The notes under the pieces are model-generated. The model was given only the letters and a program-made list of their open reading frames with translations, was not told the DNA's origin and ran no database searches. Position numbers and translations under genes: made by a program. A DNA stretch of 64,000 bases from the NCBI RefSeq assembly GCF_001425865.1, contig NZ_LMDS01000004.1, forward strand, positions 1,055,586 to 1,119,585. Direction: 5' to 3'. Positions within the stretch are counted from its first letter, which is position 1, and every line of letters starts with the position of its first letter. Source of the stretch: Rhizobacter sp. Root404 (GTDB taxonomy: Bacteria; Pseudomonadota; Gammaproteobacteria; Burkholderiales; Burkholderiaceae_C). This document shows positions 9,945-19,275 of this stretch, in pieces.

Positions 9945-10493
9945 ATGACACCGCTCTCGCCGCTCGTCCGCAGCTTCGTCGCCCATTTCGGCGAGATGGG
10001 CAGCCGCTGGGGCATCAACCGCACGGTGGGCCAGATCTACGCGCTGATCTTCGTCTCGCCCGAGCCGCTGAACGCGGACGACATCGCCGAGCGCCTCGAG
10101 TTCTCGCGCTCCAACGTCAGCATGGGGCTGAAGGAACTGCAGGCGTGGCGGCTCGTCAACCTGCGCCACCAGCCCGGTGACCGGCGCGAGTATTTCGACG
10201 CGCCGACCGACGCGTGGGAGATCTTCCGCACCCTCGCCGAAGAACGGCGCCGGCGCGAGATCGAGCCGACGCTGTCGATGCTGCGCAATGCGCTGCTGGA
10301 GGAACCGTCGACGCCGGAGGACCGCATCGCGCTCGAACGCATGCGCGGCATGCACGACCTGATCGAGCTGACCACCACCTGGTTCGACGACGTGCAGCGC
10401 ATGGACCAGCAGACCCTGTCGCGCCTGATGAAGATGGGCGCGAAGGTGCAGAAAGTGCTTGAATTCACCGGCCGCGGCGCGGCCCGTCGCTGA
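9945..10493 (+). CDS. GbsR/MarR-family transcriptional regulator of cydAB
   Basis: A 182-residue winged-helix protein. The pattern GQIYALIFVSPEPLNADDIAERLEFSRSNVSMGLKELQAW is the helix-turn-helix typical of the GbsR branch of the MarR superfamily (about residues 28-68). HQPGDRREYFDAPTDAWEIF forms the wing and the start of the C-terminal dimerisation helices. It lies 18 bp upstream of cydA on the same strand with no visible terminator, so it is probably the regulator of the bd-type oxidase operon. The palindrome at 9883-9902 is a candidate binding site. What signal it senses is not apparent; I see no cysteine cluster or haem motif. Confidence 0.85.
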   Translation: MTPLSPLVRSFVAHFGEMGSRWGINRTVGQIYALIFVSPEPLNADDIAERLEFSRSNVSMGLKELQAWRLVNLRHQPGDRREYFDAPTDAWEIFRTLAEERRRREIEPTLSMLRNALLEEPSTPEDRIALERMRGMHDLIELTTTWFDDVQRMDQQTLSRLMKMGAKVQKVLEFTGRGAARR

Positions 10494-10511
10494 CCTCGGA
10501 GGTATGAGTCC

Positions 10512-11918
10512 ATGGACGCCCTGATCCTCGCCCGCATGCAGTTCGCGGCCAACATCACCTTCCACATCCTGTTCCCGACGATCAGCATCGGCCTGGGCTG
10601 GTTGCTGCTTTTCTTCCGCGTGCGCTGGCTCAAGGCCCGCCACGGGCCGGACCCGGCCCAGGCGCAAGGCTGGCTCGATGCGTACCGATTCTGGACCAAA
10701 GTGTTCGCGCTCAGCTTCGCGCTCGGCGTCGTCAGCGGCATCACGATGAGTTTCCAGTTCGGCACCAACTGGCCGGGCTTCATGGAGCACGCCGGCAACA
10801 TCGCCGGCCCGCTGCTCGGCTACGAGGTGCTGACCGCGTTCTTCCTCGAGGCCGGCTTCCTCGGCGTGATGCTGTTCGGCCACGGCAAGGTCAGCGAGAA
10901 GGTGCACCTGATGTCGACCTTCTTCGTCGCCTTCGGCACCACGCTGTCGGCGTTCTGGATCCTGGCGCTGAACTCGTGGATGCAGACGCCCGTCGGCCAC
11001 GAGATCATCGACGGCGTCTACCACGTCAAGAGCTGGGTCGAGGTGATCTTCAACCCGTCGTTCCCGTACCGCTTCACCCACATGCTGCTGGCCTCGGGGC
11101 TGACCTGCGCGTTCCTGCTGATCGGGCTGTCGTCCTGGCAGCTGCTGCGCGGCGTGGGCCAGCGCGCCGCGCCGCGCGTGCTGCGGGTCGGTCTGACGCT
11201 CGCGGCGGTGCTGATCCCGCTGCAGATCGCGGTCGGCGATGCGCACGGCCTGAACACGCTCGAGCACCAGCCGGCCAAGATCGCCGCGATGGAGGGCGTG
11301 TGGGAGACCGAACGCGGGGCGCCGCTGCTGCTGTTCGCGATCCCCGACGCAGCCGAGCGCAAGAACCACTTCGAGATCGCGATCCCGAAGATGGCCAGCC
11401 TGATCCTCACCCACCAGATCGACGGCGAGATCAAGGGCCTGAACTCGTTCGGCGACGCCCACCCGCCGCCGCTGCCGCTGTTCTTCGCGTTCCGCATCAT
11501 GGTCGGCATGGGCATGCTGATGCTCGCGACCAGCTGGCTCGGCTGGTGGCTGTACCGCCGCGCCAAGTGGCAGCCGGCGGCGCTGCCGCGATCGCTGCTG
11601 TGGCTGTTCGCCGCGATGACGTTCTCGGGCTGGGTCGCGACCGTCGCCGGCTGGTACGTCACCGAGATCGGCCGCCAGCCGTTCATCATCTACGGGCTGC
11701 TGCGCACCGCCGACGTGGTCTCGAAGGTGCCGTCGTCGATGATCGGCCTGACGCTGGCGCTCTACGTCACGCTGTACCTCGCGCTGATCGTGGCCTACGT
11801 GACGGTGCTGAAGTACATGGCCGAGAAGCCCGACGAGGTGCTGGCCGAGGACGCGCGCGACCAGGCCGTCACGCCGCCCGGCGCGATCACCTCGCCCGCG
11901 GTCGGGGGTGCGGCATGA
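10512..11918 (+). CDS. cydA: Cytochrome bd-type quinol oxidase subunit I (CIO type)
   Basis: The 468-residue subunit I carries the haems and oxidises quinol while reducing oxygen to water. Likely haem ligands are His18 in ITFHILFP and the histidine in [11 protein letters not shown]. The quinol-binding Q-loop segment [12 protein letters not shown] is present. The protein lacks the long Q-loop insertion of E. coli CydA, so it belongs to the short-loop, cyanide-insensitive (CioA) group. GGAGG just upstream fits a good ribosome binding site. Its stop overlaps the cydB start (ATGA). The oxidase suits microaerobic or NO-stressed growth, which agrees with the nitrate and NO genes nearby. Confidence 0.95.
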   Translation: MDALILARMQFAANITFHILFPTISIGLGWLLLFFRVRWLKARHGPDPAQAQGWLDAYRFWTKVFALSFALGVVSGITMSFQFGTNWPGFMEHAGNIAGPLLGYEVLTAFFLEAGFLGVMLFGHGKVSEKVHLMSTFFVAFGTTLSAFWILALNSWMQTPVGHEIIDGVYHVKSWVEVIFNPSFPYRFTHMLLASGLTCAFLLIGLSSWQLLRGVGQRAAPRVLRVGLTLAAVLIPLQIAVGDAHGLNTLEHQPAKIAAMEGVWETERGAPLLLFAIPDAAERKNHFEIAIPKMASLILTHQIDGEIKGLNSFGDAHPPPLPLFFAFRIMVGMGMLMLATSWLGWWLYRRAKWQPAALPRSLLWLFAAMTFSGWVATVAGWYVTEIGRQPFIIYGLLRTADVVSKVPSSMIGLTLALYVTLYLALIVAYVTVLKYMAEKPDEVLAEDARDQAVTPPGAITSPAVGGAA

Positions 11919-12919
11919 ACTGGATGTCGTTCGACACCGCGCTGCCGATCATCTTCATGGCGCTGATGGGCATCTCGATGCTCGTCTACGTCGTCAGCGA
12001 CGGCTACGACCTCGGCGTGGGCATGCTGATGCACCGCGCCACCGAGGCCGAGAAGGACGTGATGGTCGCCTCGATCGGCCCGTTCTGGGACGCCAACGAG
12101 ACCTGGCTCGTGCTGGGCGTGGGCATCCTGCTGGTCGCGTTCCCGCGCGCGCACGGCGTGGTGCTCGGCGAGCTGTACCTGCCGGTCACGCTGATGCTGA
12201 TCGGGCTGATGCTGCGCGGCGTCGCGTTCGACTTCCGCGTCAAGGCGAAGGACAAGCACAAGCGCACCTGGGACCGCCTGTTCTTCGCCGGCTCGACGCT
12301 GGCCGCGGTCTCGCAGGGCTGGATGCTGGGCCGCTACGTCAGCGGCTTCGGCACCGGCTGGAACTACCCGCTGTTCGCCGCGGCGATCGCGGTCGCGCTG
12401 CCGATGGCCTACGTGCTGATGGGCGCGACCTGGCTGATCATGAAGACCGAAGGCGAGTTGCAGGAGCGCGCGATCCAGTGGGCCAAGGTCGCCTGGCTGC
12501 CGATGGTCGGCGGCATGGTGCTGATCTCGATGGCCACGCCGTGGGTCAGCGATGTCGTGCGCGAGCGCTGGTTCGCGCTGCCCGAGATCATCGCGCTGAT
12601 GGCGATCCCGCTGATGACCGCAATCGCGCTGCTCGCGGTGCGCGGGCTGCTGAACTCGCACGTGGTGCGCGGCTCGGTCTGCTGGCTGCCGTTCGTGCTG
12701 CTGATCGTCGTCTTCGTGCTCGGCTTCCTGGGGTTGGCGTACAGCATCTACCCGTTCGTCGTGATCGGGCAGATGACGATCTGGCAGGCCGCCAGCAGCC
12801 CGGCAGCGCTGAAGGTGATCCTGATCGGCGTGTGCATCTCGGTGCCGGCCATCGCCGGCTACACGGTGTTCTCGTACCGGGTGTTCCGCGGCAAGACCGG
12901 GGAACTGAAGTACGCGTGA
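11915..12919 (+). CDS. cydB: Cytochrome bd-type quinol oxidase subunit II
   Basis: The 334-residue subunit II starts [20 protein letters not shown] and has about eight or nine hydrophobic helices. The family's GYDLGVGML and [22 protein letters not shown] motifs are present near the N-terminus. The start overlaps the cydA stop by four bases. It contributes to oxidase assembly and haem environment. I looked for a small CydX-like ORF after the stop and did not find one; the aldolase gene begins 29 bp downstream. Confidence 0.95.
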   Translation: MNWMSFDTALPIIFMALMGISMLVYVVSDGYDLGVGMLMHRATEAEKDVMVASIGPFWDANETWLVLGVGILLVAFPRAHGVVLGELYLPVTLMLIGLMLRGVAFDFRVKAKDKHKRTWDRLFFAGSTLAAVSQGWMLGRYVSGFGTGWNYPLFAAAIAVALPMAYVLMGATWLIMKTEGELQERAIQWAKVAWLPMVGGMVLISMATPWVSDVVRERWFALPEIIALMAIPLMTAIALLAVRGLLNSHVVRGSVCWLPFVLLIVVFVLGFLGLAYSIYPFVVIGQMTIWQAASSPAALKVILIGVCISVPAIAGYTVFSYRVFRGKTGELKYA

Positions 12920-12948
12920 TCGGCCCGAGTTGGGGTAAAAGCACGCCC

Positions 12949-13743
12949 ATGATCAAGAACACCTTCAAGCAGGCGCTGCGCGACCGTCGCCCCCAGATCG
13001 GCCTGTGGGCCAGCCTGGCCGACCCGCTGGTGGCCGAGGCGCTGGCGACCACCGGCTTCGACTGGCTGCTGATCGACGGCGAGCACGCACCGAACGATCT
13101 GCGCTCGGTGCTCGGCCAGCTGCAGGCCGTGGCCCCCTACCCCACCCACCCGATCGTGCGCCCGCCGATCGGCGATGTGGTGCTGATCAAGCAATACCTC
13201 GAGATCGGCGCGCAGACGCTGCTGATCCCGATGGTCGACACCGCCGAGCAGGCCGCCCGCATGGTCGCCGCCACGCGCTACCCGCCGCGCGGCATCCGCG
13301 GCGTCGGCAGTTCGGGCGCACGCTCGTCGCGCTGGAGCGGCGTGCCGCGCTACCTGCACGATGCCGACGACGAGATGTGCGTGCTGGTGCAGGTCGAAAC
13401 GCAGACCGGCTACGCGAACCTGGCGGAGATCGCCGCGGTCGACGGCGTCGACGGCGTGTTCTTCGGCCCGGCCGATCTCTCCGCGTCGATGGGCTACCTC
13501 GGCCAGGCGACCCACCCCGACGTGGTGGCGGCGCTCACGCAGGGCATCGCCACGGTGCGCAACGCCGGCAAGGCACCCGGCATCCTGATGACCGACAACA
13601 AGGCGTCCCAGTACTACCTGGACCAGGGCGCCCTGTTCGTCGCGGTCGGTGTCGACGCGATGATGCTGGTGCAGGCGGCCAAGACGCTGGCCGCGGTCTT
13701 CAAGGGCGGCGCGTCCGGCGCCGGCCCCACGTCCTACGCCTGA
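12949..13743 (+). CDS. hpaI: HpcH/HpaI family aldolase
   Basis: A 264-residue class II aldolase beginning [37 protein letters not shown] carries the base-region residues, [12 protein letters not shown] the metal-binding glutamate and [12 protein letters not shown] the metal-binding aspartate of the family. HpaI cleaves 4-hydroxy-2-oxo-heptanedioate to pyruvate and succinate semialdehyde in homoprotocatechuate degradation; relatives cleave other 2-keto-3-deoxy acids. No other aromatic-degradation genes are adjacent, so the physiological substrate is open. It follows cydB by 29 bp but is functionally unrelated. Its stop is 6 bp from the convergent dsbC stop. Confidence 0.85.
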   Translation: MIKNTFKQALRDRRPQIGLWASLADPLVAEALATTGFDWLLIDGEHAPNDLRSVLGQLQAVAPYPTHPIVRPPIGDVVLIKQYLEIGAQTLLIPMVDTAEQAARMVAATRYPPRGIRGVGSSGARSSRWSGVPRYLHDADDEMCVLVQVETQTGYANLAEIAAVDGVDGVFFGPADLSASMGYLGQATHPDVVAALTQGIATVRNAGKAPGILMTDNKASQYYLDQGALFVAVGVDAMMLVQAAKTLAAVFKGGASGAGPTSYA

Positions 13744-13749
13744 CGGCGC

Positions 13750-14481
13750 TCAGCCCTTGCCGCGGCTCGCGACGAGCTGCTTCTCGACCTCGGCCGGCGG
13801 CAGCGCGCCAGGCACGCGCTTGCCGTCCTCGAACACCAGCGCCGGCGTGCCGTTGACGCGGAACTTCTTGCCGAGCGCGACGTTGCGCTGCAGCGCGGCG
13901 GTGTCGCAATTGCCCATGCTGCGCGGGGCTGCCGTGCCCTTGATCATCCAGTCGCGCCAGGCCGCGCCGTTGTCCTTGGCGCACCAGATGTTCTTCGACT
14001 TCTCCGGCGAATCGCCGCCGAGGATCGGGTACAGGAAGGTGTAGACCGTCACGTCCTTGACCTGCTGCATCTCGGTCTCGAACTTCTTGCAGTAGCCGCA
14101 GTTCGGGTCGGCGAACACGACCAGCTTGCGCGCGCCGGTGCCCTGCTTCCAGACGATCGCGTCCTTCAGCGGCAGCGCGGCGAAGTCGATCGCGGTGATC
14201 TTGTCGATGCGCGCCTGCGTCAGGTCGCTGCGCGTCTTGGTCTCGATGATGCTGCCCTGGATCACGTGGTCGCCGCGCTCGTCGGTGTAGATCAGCTCGG
14301 TGCCGATGCGCACCTCGTACAGCCCGGGGATCGGCGTCTTGCTGACCTCGTCGATCGCCGGGAAGTTGGGCAGCCGCTCCGCGAGGGTCTTGCGGATCAG
14401 CGCCTCGTCGGCGAACGCCGCCTGGGCGAGCCCGAGGCTCATCACGGTCAGGGCCAGCGCGGAGCGCATCAGAATGTTCAT
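13750..14481 (-). CDS. dsbC: Thiol:disulfide interchange protein DsbC
   Basis: The 243-residue periplasmic protein has a signal peptide (residues 1-24, ending AAFA) and an N-terminal dimerisation domain. The thioredoxin-like domain carries the active-site CGYC (Cys128, Cys131) in VVFADPNCGYCKKFE. A second cysteine pair (NIWCAKDN and MGNCDTAA) matches the structural disulfide of DsbC, and the cis-Pro loop is NGTPALVF. It isomerises wrong disulfides in exported proteins and is kept reduced by DsbD. GAGGAA sits just upstream of the ATG. The gene is 8 bp downstream of the UbiH-like gene, so they probably share a transcript. Confidence 0.93.
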   Translation of the reverse strand: MNILMRSALALTVMSLGLAQAAFADEALIRKTLAERLPNFPAIDEVSKTPIPGLYEVRIGTELIYTDERGDHVIQGSIIETKTRSDLTQARIDKITAIDFAALPLKDAIVWKQGTGARKLVVFADPNCGYCKKFETEMQQVKDVTVYTFLYPILGGDSPEKSKNIWCAKDNGAAWRDWMIKGTAAPRSMGNCDTAALQRNVALGKKFRVNGTPALVFEDGKRVPGALPPAEVEKQLVASRGKG

Positions 14482-14489
14482 GGAGTTCC

Positions 14490-15605
14490 TCAGGAGTTCA
14501 GGGCGCGCGCCGTCAGCCAGCGCTTCAGCGGGGAAAGCTTGTCCACCAGAGTCAGGCCGCGGTTGCGAAGTTCCCGCAGCGCCGGGGTGTCGTCGGCAAA
14601 AAGTCGCAACAGGCCGTCGGTCACCTGGCCCATCGCCCAGGTCGGCGCGGTGCGTTCGCGGGCGTAGCGGCGCAGCAGCTTCTCGTCGCCGAGCGGGCGC
14701 CAGGCTTCGCGTTCGCGAATGACGCGAACCAGCGCCGCCACGTCCGCCAGGCCGAGGTTCAGCCCTTGCCCGGCCAGCGGATGCACCACGTGCGCGGCGT
14801 CGCCGAGCAGAACCCAGCCGGGACCGCACCAGGCGCTCGCGTGGGCCCGCATCAGCGGCCACGCGGCGCGCTCGGAGACGAGCTTCAATTCACCGGCCTC
14901 GCCCGCGGTGGCCTGCATCAGCCGCTGTTCGAACGCGGCGGCGTCGAGCGCCAGCAGTTCGGCCGCCTGTGCGTCCGGCAGCGACCAGACCAGCGCGAAC
15001 GACTGCTGCGGCTGCGGCGTGTCGAACGGCAGCAGTGCCAGCACGTCCGGCGCGCGGAACCACTGGCGCGCAATGCCCTGGTGGGCCCGCGTGCTCTGCA
15101 ACCGCGCGGCGATGGCCTTGTGGCCGTAGTCGACCCGCTCGAAGGCAATGCCCAGCGACTCGCGGGTGGCCGAGGCCTTGCCCTCGCACAGCGCGGTCAA
15201 CGCAGCCGTCGCCGGCTCGCCCGGCTCGAGCACCGTGATGTGCGGCGCGAAACGCACCGCGGTCGCGAGCTCGCGCTCGAGCACCGCGGCATCGGTGATC
15301 CAGGCCAGCGCACCGACCTGCTGCTGCCAGGCCGAGAAATCGATCGCCGAGGCGTGCGCGTCGCCCTGCACGTGCATGTCCAGCACCGGCGTCGCGGCCT
15401 GCGCGGGCAAGGCGTCCCAGACCTTCAACCCCTGCAGCAGCGCGACCGACGCGGCATTGAGCGCATACGCCCGCACGTCCGGCGTGTCTGGGGCGCGCGC
15501 GGCCTCGGGACGCAGCGCGACGCTCAGGCCGGCACGCGCCAGCGCGAGCGCGAGGCTGCGGCCGACGATGCCGGCGCCGAGCACCTGGACGTCGAAGTTC
15601 TTCAT
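14490..15605 (-). CDS. UbiH/UbiF/COQ6-family FAD-dependent monooxygenase
   Basis: A 371-residue flavoprotein hydroxylase. The N-terminal FAD motif is VQVLGAGIVGRSLALALARAG and the second FAD motif is GWVLLGDAAHVVHPLAGQGLNLGLAD, both typical of the ubiquinone hydroxylase family. These enzymes add hydroxyl groups to the ubiquinone ring. Which ring position is used cannot be told from sequence alone, so no symbol is given. The ATG at 15605 is preferred (MKNFDVQVLGAG); an in-frame ATG two codons upstream (15611) is an alternative. It is divergent from the MOSC gene and upstream of dsbC. Confidence 0.88.
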   Translation of the reverse strand: MKNFDVQVLGAGIVGRSLALALARAGLSVALRPEAARAPDTPDVRAYALNAASVALLQGLKVWDALPAQAATPVLDMHVQGDAHASAIDFSAWQQQVGALAWITDAAVLERELATAVRFAPHITVLEPGEPATAALTALCEGKASATRESLGIAFERVDYGHKAIAARLQSTRAHQGIARQWFRAPDVLALLPFDTPQPQQSFALVWSLPDAQAAELLALDAAAFEQRLMQATAGEAGELKLVSERAAWPLMRAHASAWCGPGWVLLGDAAHVVHPLAGQGLNLGLADVAALVRVIREREAWRPLGDEKLLRRYARERTAPTWAMGQVTDGLLRLFADDTPALRELRNRGLTLVDKLSPLKRWLTARALNS

Positions 15606-15692
15606 GGGCATCGATTGTAGGGAGCGGGCCGGCGCGCCGCCGGCAGGGTCAAGGGCACAATCGCCTCCTTTTTCCAGCACGAGGCGGCGGCG

Positions 15693-16550
15693 ATGGAAGG
15701 TGATCAGACAGTCGGCATCGCGTCGTTGCACGCGTACCCGATCAAGTCCTGCGGCGGCGTCACGCTCGACGAGTCGCTGCTGATCGAGACCGGCCTGGAG
15801 TTCGACCGCGCCTGGATGGTCGTCGATGCCGCCGGCCGCTTCATCAGCCAACGCGAGCTGCCGCGCCTGGCGCTGGTGCAGCCGACCCTGAAGGTGAGCG
15901 AGATGGTGCTGCGCGCGCCCGGCATGCTCGCGCTGCACGTTGCGCTCGACCGCGTCGAGCAGCCGGTGCGGGCCACGGTCTGGGACGACGAGGTCGGGGC
16001 CTACGACATGGGCGACCTGTGTGCGCAGTGGTTCAGCGACTTCCTCGGCCGAGCCGCCCGACTCGTGCGCTTCGACCCGGCCCACCGACGTCTGGCCGAC
16101 CACCGCTGGACCGGCGCCGTCGACGCGGAGACCGCGTTCGCCGACGGCTTCCCGCTGCTCGTGACCTCCACGGCCGCGCTGGCCGAACTGAACCGGCGGC
16201 TCCAGGCCCAGGGCCACGCCGCGGTGACGCTGGCGCGCTTCCGCCCCAACCTCGTGCTCGACGGGCTCGACGCCCACGGCGAGGACGCGCTGGACGAGAT
16301 ACTGTTCGCGACCGCCGACGGCCCGGTGCGGCTGAAGCTGGTCAAACCATGCGTGCGTTGCAGCATCCCGGACGTCGACCCGGTGACCGCGGCCACCGGC
16401 CACGCGGTCGGCGACACGCTCGCCGGCTACCGTGCCGACGCGCGCATGGACGGCGGCATCACGTTCGGCATGAACGCGATCGTGCTCGACGGCATCGAGC
16501 GCGCGCTGCGTGCCGGCATGCCGGGCAGCGCGACCTTCAGGTTCGACTGA
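15693..16550 (+). CDS. MOSC domain-containing protein (YcbX-like)
   Basis: The 285-residue product has an N-terminal MOSC_N beta barrel (SLHAYPIKSCGGVTLDESLL, FDRAWMVVDAAGRFISQRELP) and a C-terminal MOSC domain. The conserved molybdenum-ligand cysteine region is VKPCVRCSIPDVDP. Such proteins bind molybdenum cofactor and, like YcbX and mARC, reduce N-hydroxylated bases and related compounds. The family often pairs with a ferredoxin domain, which is absent here. The gene overlaps the convergent tag gene by 14 bp. Function in this organism is inferred from the family. Confidence 0.85.
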   Translation: MEGDQTVGIASLHAYPIKSCGGVTLDESLLIETGLEFDRAWMVVDAAGRFISQRELPRLALVQPTLKVSEMVLRAPGMLALHVALDRVEQPVRATVWDDEVGAYDMGDLCAQWFSDFLGRAARLVRFDPAHRRLADHRWTGAVDAETAFADGFPLLVTSTAALAELNRRLQAQGHAAVTLARFRPNLVLDGLDAHGEDALDEILFATADGPVRLKLVKPCVRCSIPDVDPVTAATGHAVGDTLAGYRADARMDGGITFGMNAIVLDGIERALRAGMPGSATFRFD

Positions 16551-17208
16551 CCGATCCGCGCAACGCCAGCGTCCCCTGCGGCGGCAGCGCGGCGCGCGTC
16601 TGCAGCGCACGCGCGCGCACATGGCAGCCGTCGAGGTGGTCGTTGACCAGGCCCATCGCCTGCATGAACGCGTAGACCGTCGTCGGCCCGACGAAGCTCC
16701 AGCCGCGCTTCTTCAGGTCCTTCGACATCGCGATCGACTCGGGCGACGTGGTCGCCGCGCGCAGCGCCGCGAGCGTCATCTCCGTCGGCCGGGAACTCGC
16801 GGCAGGCTCGTGCGCCCATGCGTAGGCGGCGAGCGAGCCGAACTCGCGGCGCAGCTCGATCACCCGCTTCGCGTTGTTGATCGTCGACTCGATCTTGCCG
16901 CGGTGCCGGACGATGCCGGCATCGGCGAGCAGGCGCGTCACGTCGGACGCCTTGAAGCGCGCGACCTGCTCGGCCTCGAAATTCGCGAAACCGGCGCGGA
17001 ACGCCTCGCGCTTGTTCAGGATCGTCAGCCAGCTGAGGCCCGCCTGGAAGCCCTCGAGGCACAGCTTCTCGAACAGGCGCCGGTCGTCGGTGACCGGGAA
17101 GCCCCATTCTTGGTCGTGGTAGTGGCGGTAGGCCTCGCTCGCCTGGCACCAGCGGCAGCGCGCGGCGCCGTCGTCGGCGGTGAACAGGCCGGTGTCGATG
17201 CTCGTCAT
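16537..17208 (-). CDS. tag: DNA-3-methyladenine glycosylase I
   Basis: The 223-residue enzyme removes 3-methyladenine from alkylated DNA. The zinc-binding residues are visible: RCRWCQ (Cys) and YHDQEWGFP (His) near the N-terminus and NDHLDGCHV (His and Cys) near the C-terminus. The helix-hairpin-helix glycosylase core lies between (FQAGLSWLTILNKREAFR). I chose the ATG at 17208 because it overlaps the nsrR stop as ATGA; an upstream ATG at 17217 is possible. Co-transcription behind a nitric-oxide sensor is notable because nitrosative chemistry can generate DNA-alkylating nitroso compounds. Confidence 0.93.
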   Translation of the reverse strand: MTSIDTGLFTADDGAARCRWCQASEAYRHYHDQEWGFPVTDDRRLFEKLCLEGFQAGLSWLTILNKREAFRAGFANFEAEQVARFKASDVTRLLADAGIVRHRGKIESTINNAKRVIELRREFGSLAAYAWAHEPAASSRPTEMTLAALRAATTSPESIAMSKDLKKRGWSFVGPTTVYAFMQAMGLVNDHLDGCHVRARALQTRAALPPQGTLALRGSVSRT

Positions 17209-17636
17209 GGGCGCCATTGTGGAGTGGCGCTCCGGGCCGTCCGGGCGATGTCGGCGAGCGTCACGGCGTCGAGTTCGGCGAAGTAGGCCGCCAGCGCATT
17301 GCGCAGCACTTTTTTGAGTTTGCAACTGGGCGTCAGCGTGCAGGTGTCGGACGCGGGGTCGAAGCACTCCACCAGCCGGAAGTCGGTCTCCGTGCCGCGC
17401 ACGACGTCGCCCACACGGATCGCCGCCGGCGCCTTCAGCAGCCGCAAGCCGCCGCCGCGGCCGCGCGTCGTCTCGACCAGGCCCTGGCGGCCGAGTTCGC
17501 TGACGATTTTCATCAGATGGTTCTTCGAGACCTGCAGCCGCTCGGCGATCTCGGCGATCGTGACGAGGCGTTCGGGGTTTGCCGCGCAGTACATCAGCAC
17601 GCGCAAGGTGTAGTCGGTGTAGTCGGACAGTCTCAT
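17205..17636 (-). CDS. nsrR: Rrf2-family nitric-oxide-sensing repressor NsrR
   Basis: A 143-residue Rrf2 winged-helix protein (MRLSDYTDYTLRVLMYCA at the N-terminus; HTH in TIAEIAERLQVSKNHLMKIV). Three cysteines, Cys91, Cys99 and Cys105 in ECFDPASDTCTLTPSCKL, match the [4Fe-4S] cluster ligands of NsrR. Nitrosylation of the cluster releases DNA. The start at 17636 is chosen by homology; the frame extends to 17678 into the operator. It is divergent from nnrS, with a good NsrR box between them, so it should control both directions. The stop overlaps the tag start. Confidence 0.93.
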   Translation of the reverse strand: MRLSDYTDYTLRVLMYCAANPERLVTIAEIAERLQVSKNHLMKIVSELGRQGLVETTRGRGGGLRLLKAPAAIRVGDVVRGTETDFRLVECFDPASDTCTLTPSCKLKKVLRNALAAYFAELDAVTLADIARTARSATPQWRP

Positions 17637-17669
17637 CGCCAGCGTTTGCGTTTTGGGCGCTCGAACGAT

Positions 17670-17692
17670 AACATGCACATCGTATGCATCTT
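17670..17692. promoter_or_regulatory. NsrR binding site between nsrR and nnrS
   Basis: The dyad consists of AACATGCAC (17670-17678), a 5-nt spacer and ATGCATCTT (17684-17692). The known NsrR consensus is AAGATGYAT-N5-ATRCATCTT; the right half matches at 9 of 9 positions and the left half at 7 of 9. It lies exactly between the divergent NO sensor gene and nnrS. Binding is inferred from this match. Confidence 0.85.
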
Positions 17693-17743
17693 ATACAGAC
17701 CCCGCTCCAGGACGCGCCGGAAGCGCTGCCGATCTTCGTCGCG

Positions 17744-18925
17744 ATGCCTTCGACGAAGCGCGCCCCGCCGCTGCACGGTGCGCCGTTGCTGCGCCTGGGC
17801 TTCCGCCCGTTCTACCTGGGTGCGGCGGCGTTCGCGGCGATCGCCGTCCCGCTGTGGGTGGCGATCGTGCTCGGGCAGATCGCGCTGCCGATGACGATGC
17901 CGCCGCTGCTCTGGCACGCGCACGAGATGCTGTTCGGCTTCGCGGCGGCGGTCATCGTCGGCTTCCTGCTGACCGCCGGCAAGGCCTGGACCGGCCTGTC
18001 CACGCCGCGCGGCGCGGCGCTCGCGGCACTCGCCCTGCTGTGGCTCGCGGCCCGCGTGGCGGCGCTGGTGGCGCCTTACCCGGTCTACGCGGCGCTGGAC
18101 GTGCTGCTGCTCCCGCTGGTGGCCGGGCTGCTGGCGGCCGTGCTGCTGCGCGCCCGAAACCACCGCAACCTGCCGCTGCCCGGCATCCTGCTGCTGCTCG
18201 CGGCCGCCAACGCGGTCTTCCACCTCGCCTCGCTGGGGCTGGTCGACGTGGCGCCGATGTCTGCACTGCATGCCGGGCTCGCAGCGATCGTGATGATCGA
18301 ATGCCTGATCGGCGGGCGGGTCATCCCCGCGTTCACGCTCAGCGCGACGCCCGGGTTGACCTCGCGTGTGCAGCCTAGGCTCGAACTGCCCACGCTGATC
18401 TGCACGGCGCTCGGCTTGGCCGCTTGGGTGTTCGCGCCGACCGGCCCGCTGACCGCGCTGCTGCTCGGCGCCGCGGCCGTGCTGCAACTGCATCGGCTCT
18501 GGACGTGGCAATCGTTCGCGACACGCCGGCGGCCGATTCTCTGGGTGCTGCACGTCGCGTACGCCTGGATCCCGATTGGCCTGGCGTTGCTGGGGCTGGC
18601 GGCGCTGGGCATGCTGGGCGCATCGGCCGGCGTGCATGCCCTGGCTGTGGGCGCCACCGGCGGGCTGATCATCGGCATGATCACCCGCACGGCGCGCGGC
18701 CACACCGGGCGGCCGCTGCAGGTGTCCAGGCTGGAAGTGGCGGCCTACGGGCTGATGCTCGCGGCGGCACTTCTGCGGGTGCTGGTGCCGCTGGTCGCGC
18801 CGCAGGGCCTGTACGGGATGACGCTGGTCGCCGCGGCGGCCGCCTGGTCCGGCGCGTTCCTGCTCTACCTGTGGGTATTCACGCCGTGGCTGCTGGCATC
18901 GCGGCTCGACGGAAAGGATGGCTAG
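17744..18925 (+). CDS. nnrS: NnrS family haem-copper membrane protein for NO tolerance
   Basis: A polytopic membrane protein of 393 residues with about twelve hydrophobic helices. Family landmarks are PLLRLGFRPFYLGAAAFA near the start, LLWHAHEMLFGFAAAVIVGF, and MITRTARGHTGRPLQVSR near the end. NnrS proteins protect cells from nitric oxide, preventing dinitrosyl-iron complex build-up. The ATG at 17684 lies inside the NsrR operator and would be an improbable start; the next ATG, 17744 (MPSTKRAPPLHGAP), is used here although it lacks a clear ribosome site. Control by NsrR is strongly suggested by the operator. A cupin gene follows after 5 bp. Confidence 0.88.
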   Translation: MPSTKRAPPLHGAPLLRLGFRPFYLGAAAFAAIAVPLWVAIVLGQIALPMTMPPLLWHAHEMLFGFAAAVIVGFLLTAGKAWTGLSTPRGAALAALALLWLAARVAALVAPYPVYAALDVLLLPLVAGLLAAVLLRARNHRNLPLPGILLLLAAANAVFHLASLGLVDVAPMSALHAGLAAIVMIECLIGGRVIPAFTLSATPGLTSRVQPRLELPTLICTALGLAAWVFAPTGPLTALLLGAAAVLQLHRLWTWQSFATRRRPILWVLHVAYAWIPIGLALLGLAALGMLGASAGVHALAVGATGGLIIGMITRTARGHTGRPLQVSRLEVAAYGLMLAAALLRVLVPLVAPQGLYGMTLVAAAAAWSGAFLLYLWVFTPWLLASRLDGKDG

Positions 18926-18930
18926 CTGAC

Positions 18931-19275
18931 ATGGCCCTGCCCCACGCCCAACCCCTCGACGTGATCGACGTGCGGCCGCTCGGCGCCGGGCTGCGCGACG
19001 CGGTCACCACCAGCCTGCTGAAGACACCGGCGCTTCAACTGATGCGCCTGGTGCTGCCCGCGGGCCACGGCCTGCCGGAACACCACGTGCCCGGCGCACT
19101 GACCGTGCAATGCCTGGAGGGCGAGACCGTCGTGACGACCCCATCACGCACCTGCACGCTGGGCGCCGGGCGGCTGGTGGTGCTCGAGGCCGGCGAGCCT
19201 CATGCCCTGAAGGCGGTGGCCGACTCGACGCTGCTGGTCACGATCCTGCTGCACACCGCCGACGCGGTCAGGTGA
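18931..19275 (+). CDS. Small cupin-domain protein
   Basis: A 114-residue single-domain cupin. Candidate metal ligands are the histidines in AGHGLPEHHVPGALTVQCLEGE and the late histidine in VLEAGEPHALKAV, spaced as in the two cupin motifs. The gene begins 5 bp after nnrS and should be in the NsrR regulon. No enzymatic role can be assigned; related small cupins often accompany NO or nitrite metabolism genes. Its 3' end overlaps the convergent gene by 8 bp. Confidence 0.75.
   Translation: MALPHAQPLDVIDVRPLGAGLRDAVTTSLLKTPALQLMRLVLPAGHGLPEHHVPGALTVQCLEGETVVTTPSRTCTLGAGRLVVLEAGEPHALKAVADSTLLVTILLHTADAVR

Noticed and set aside
17684..17743. Upstream ATG as the nnrS start
   Set aside because: It lies inside the NsrR operator's right half-site, and the extra 20 residues do not match the family N-terminus.
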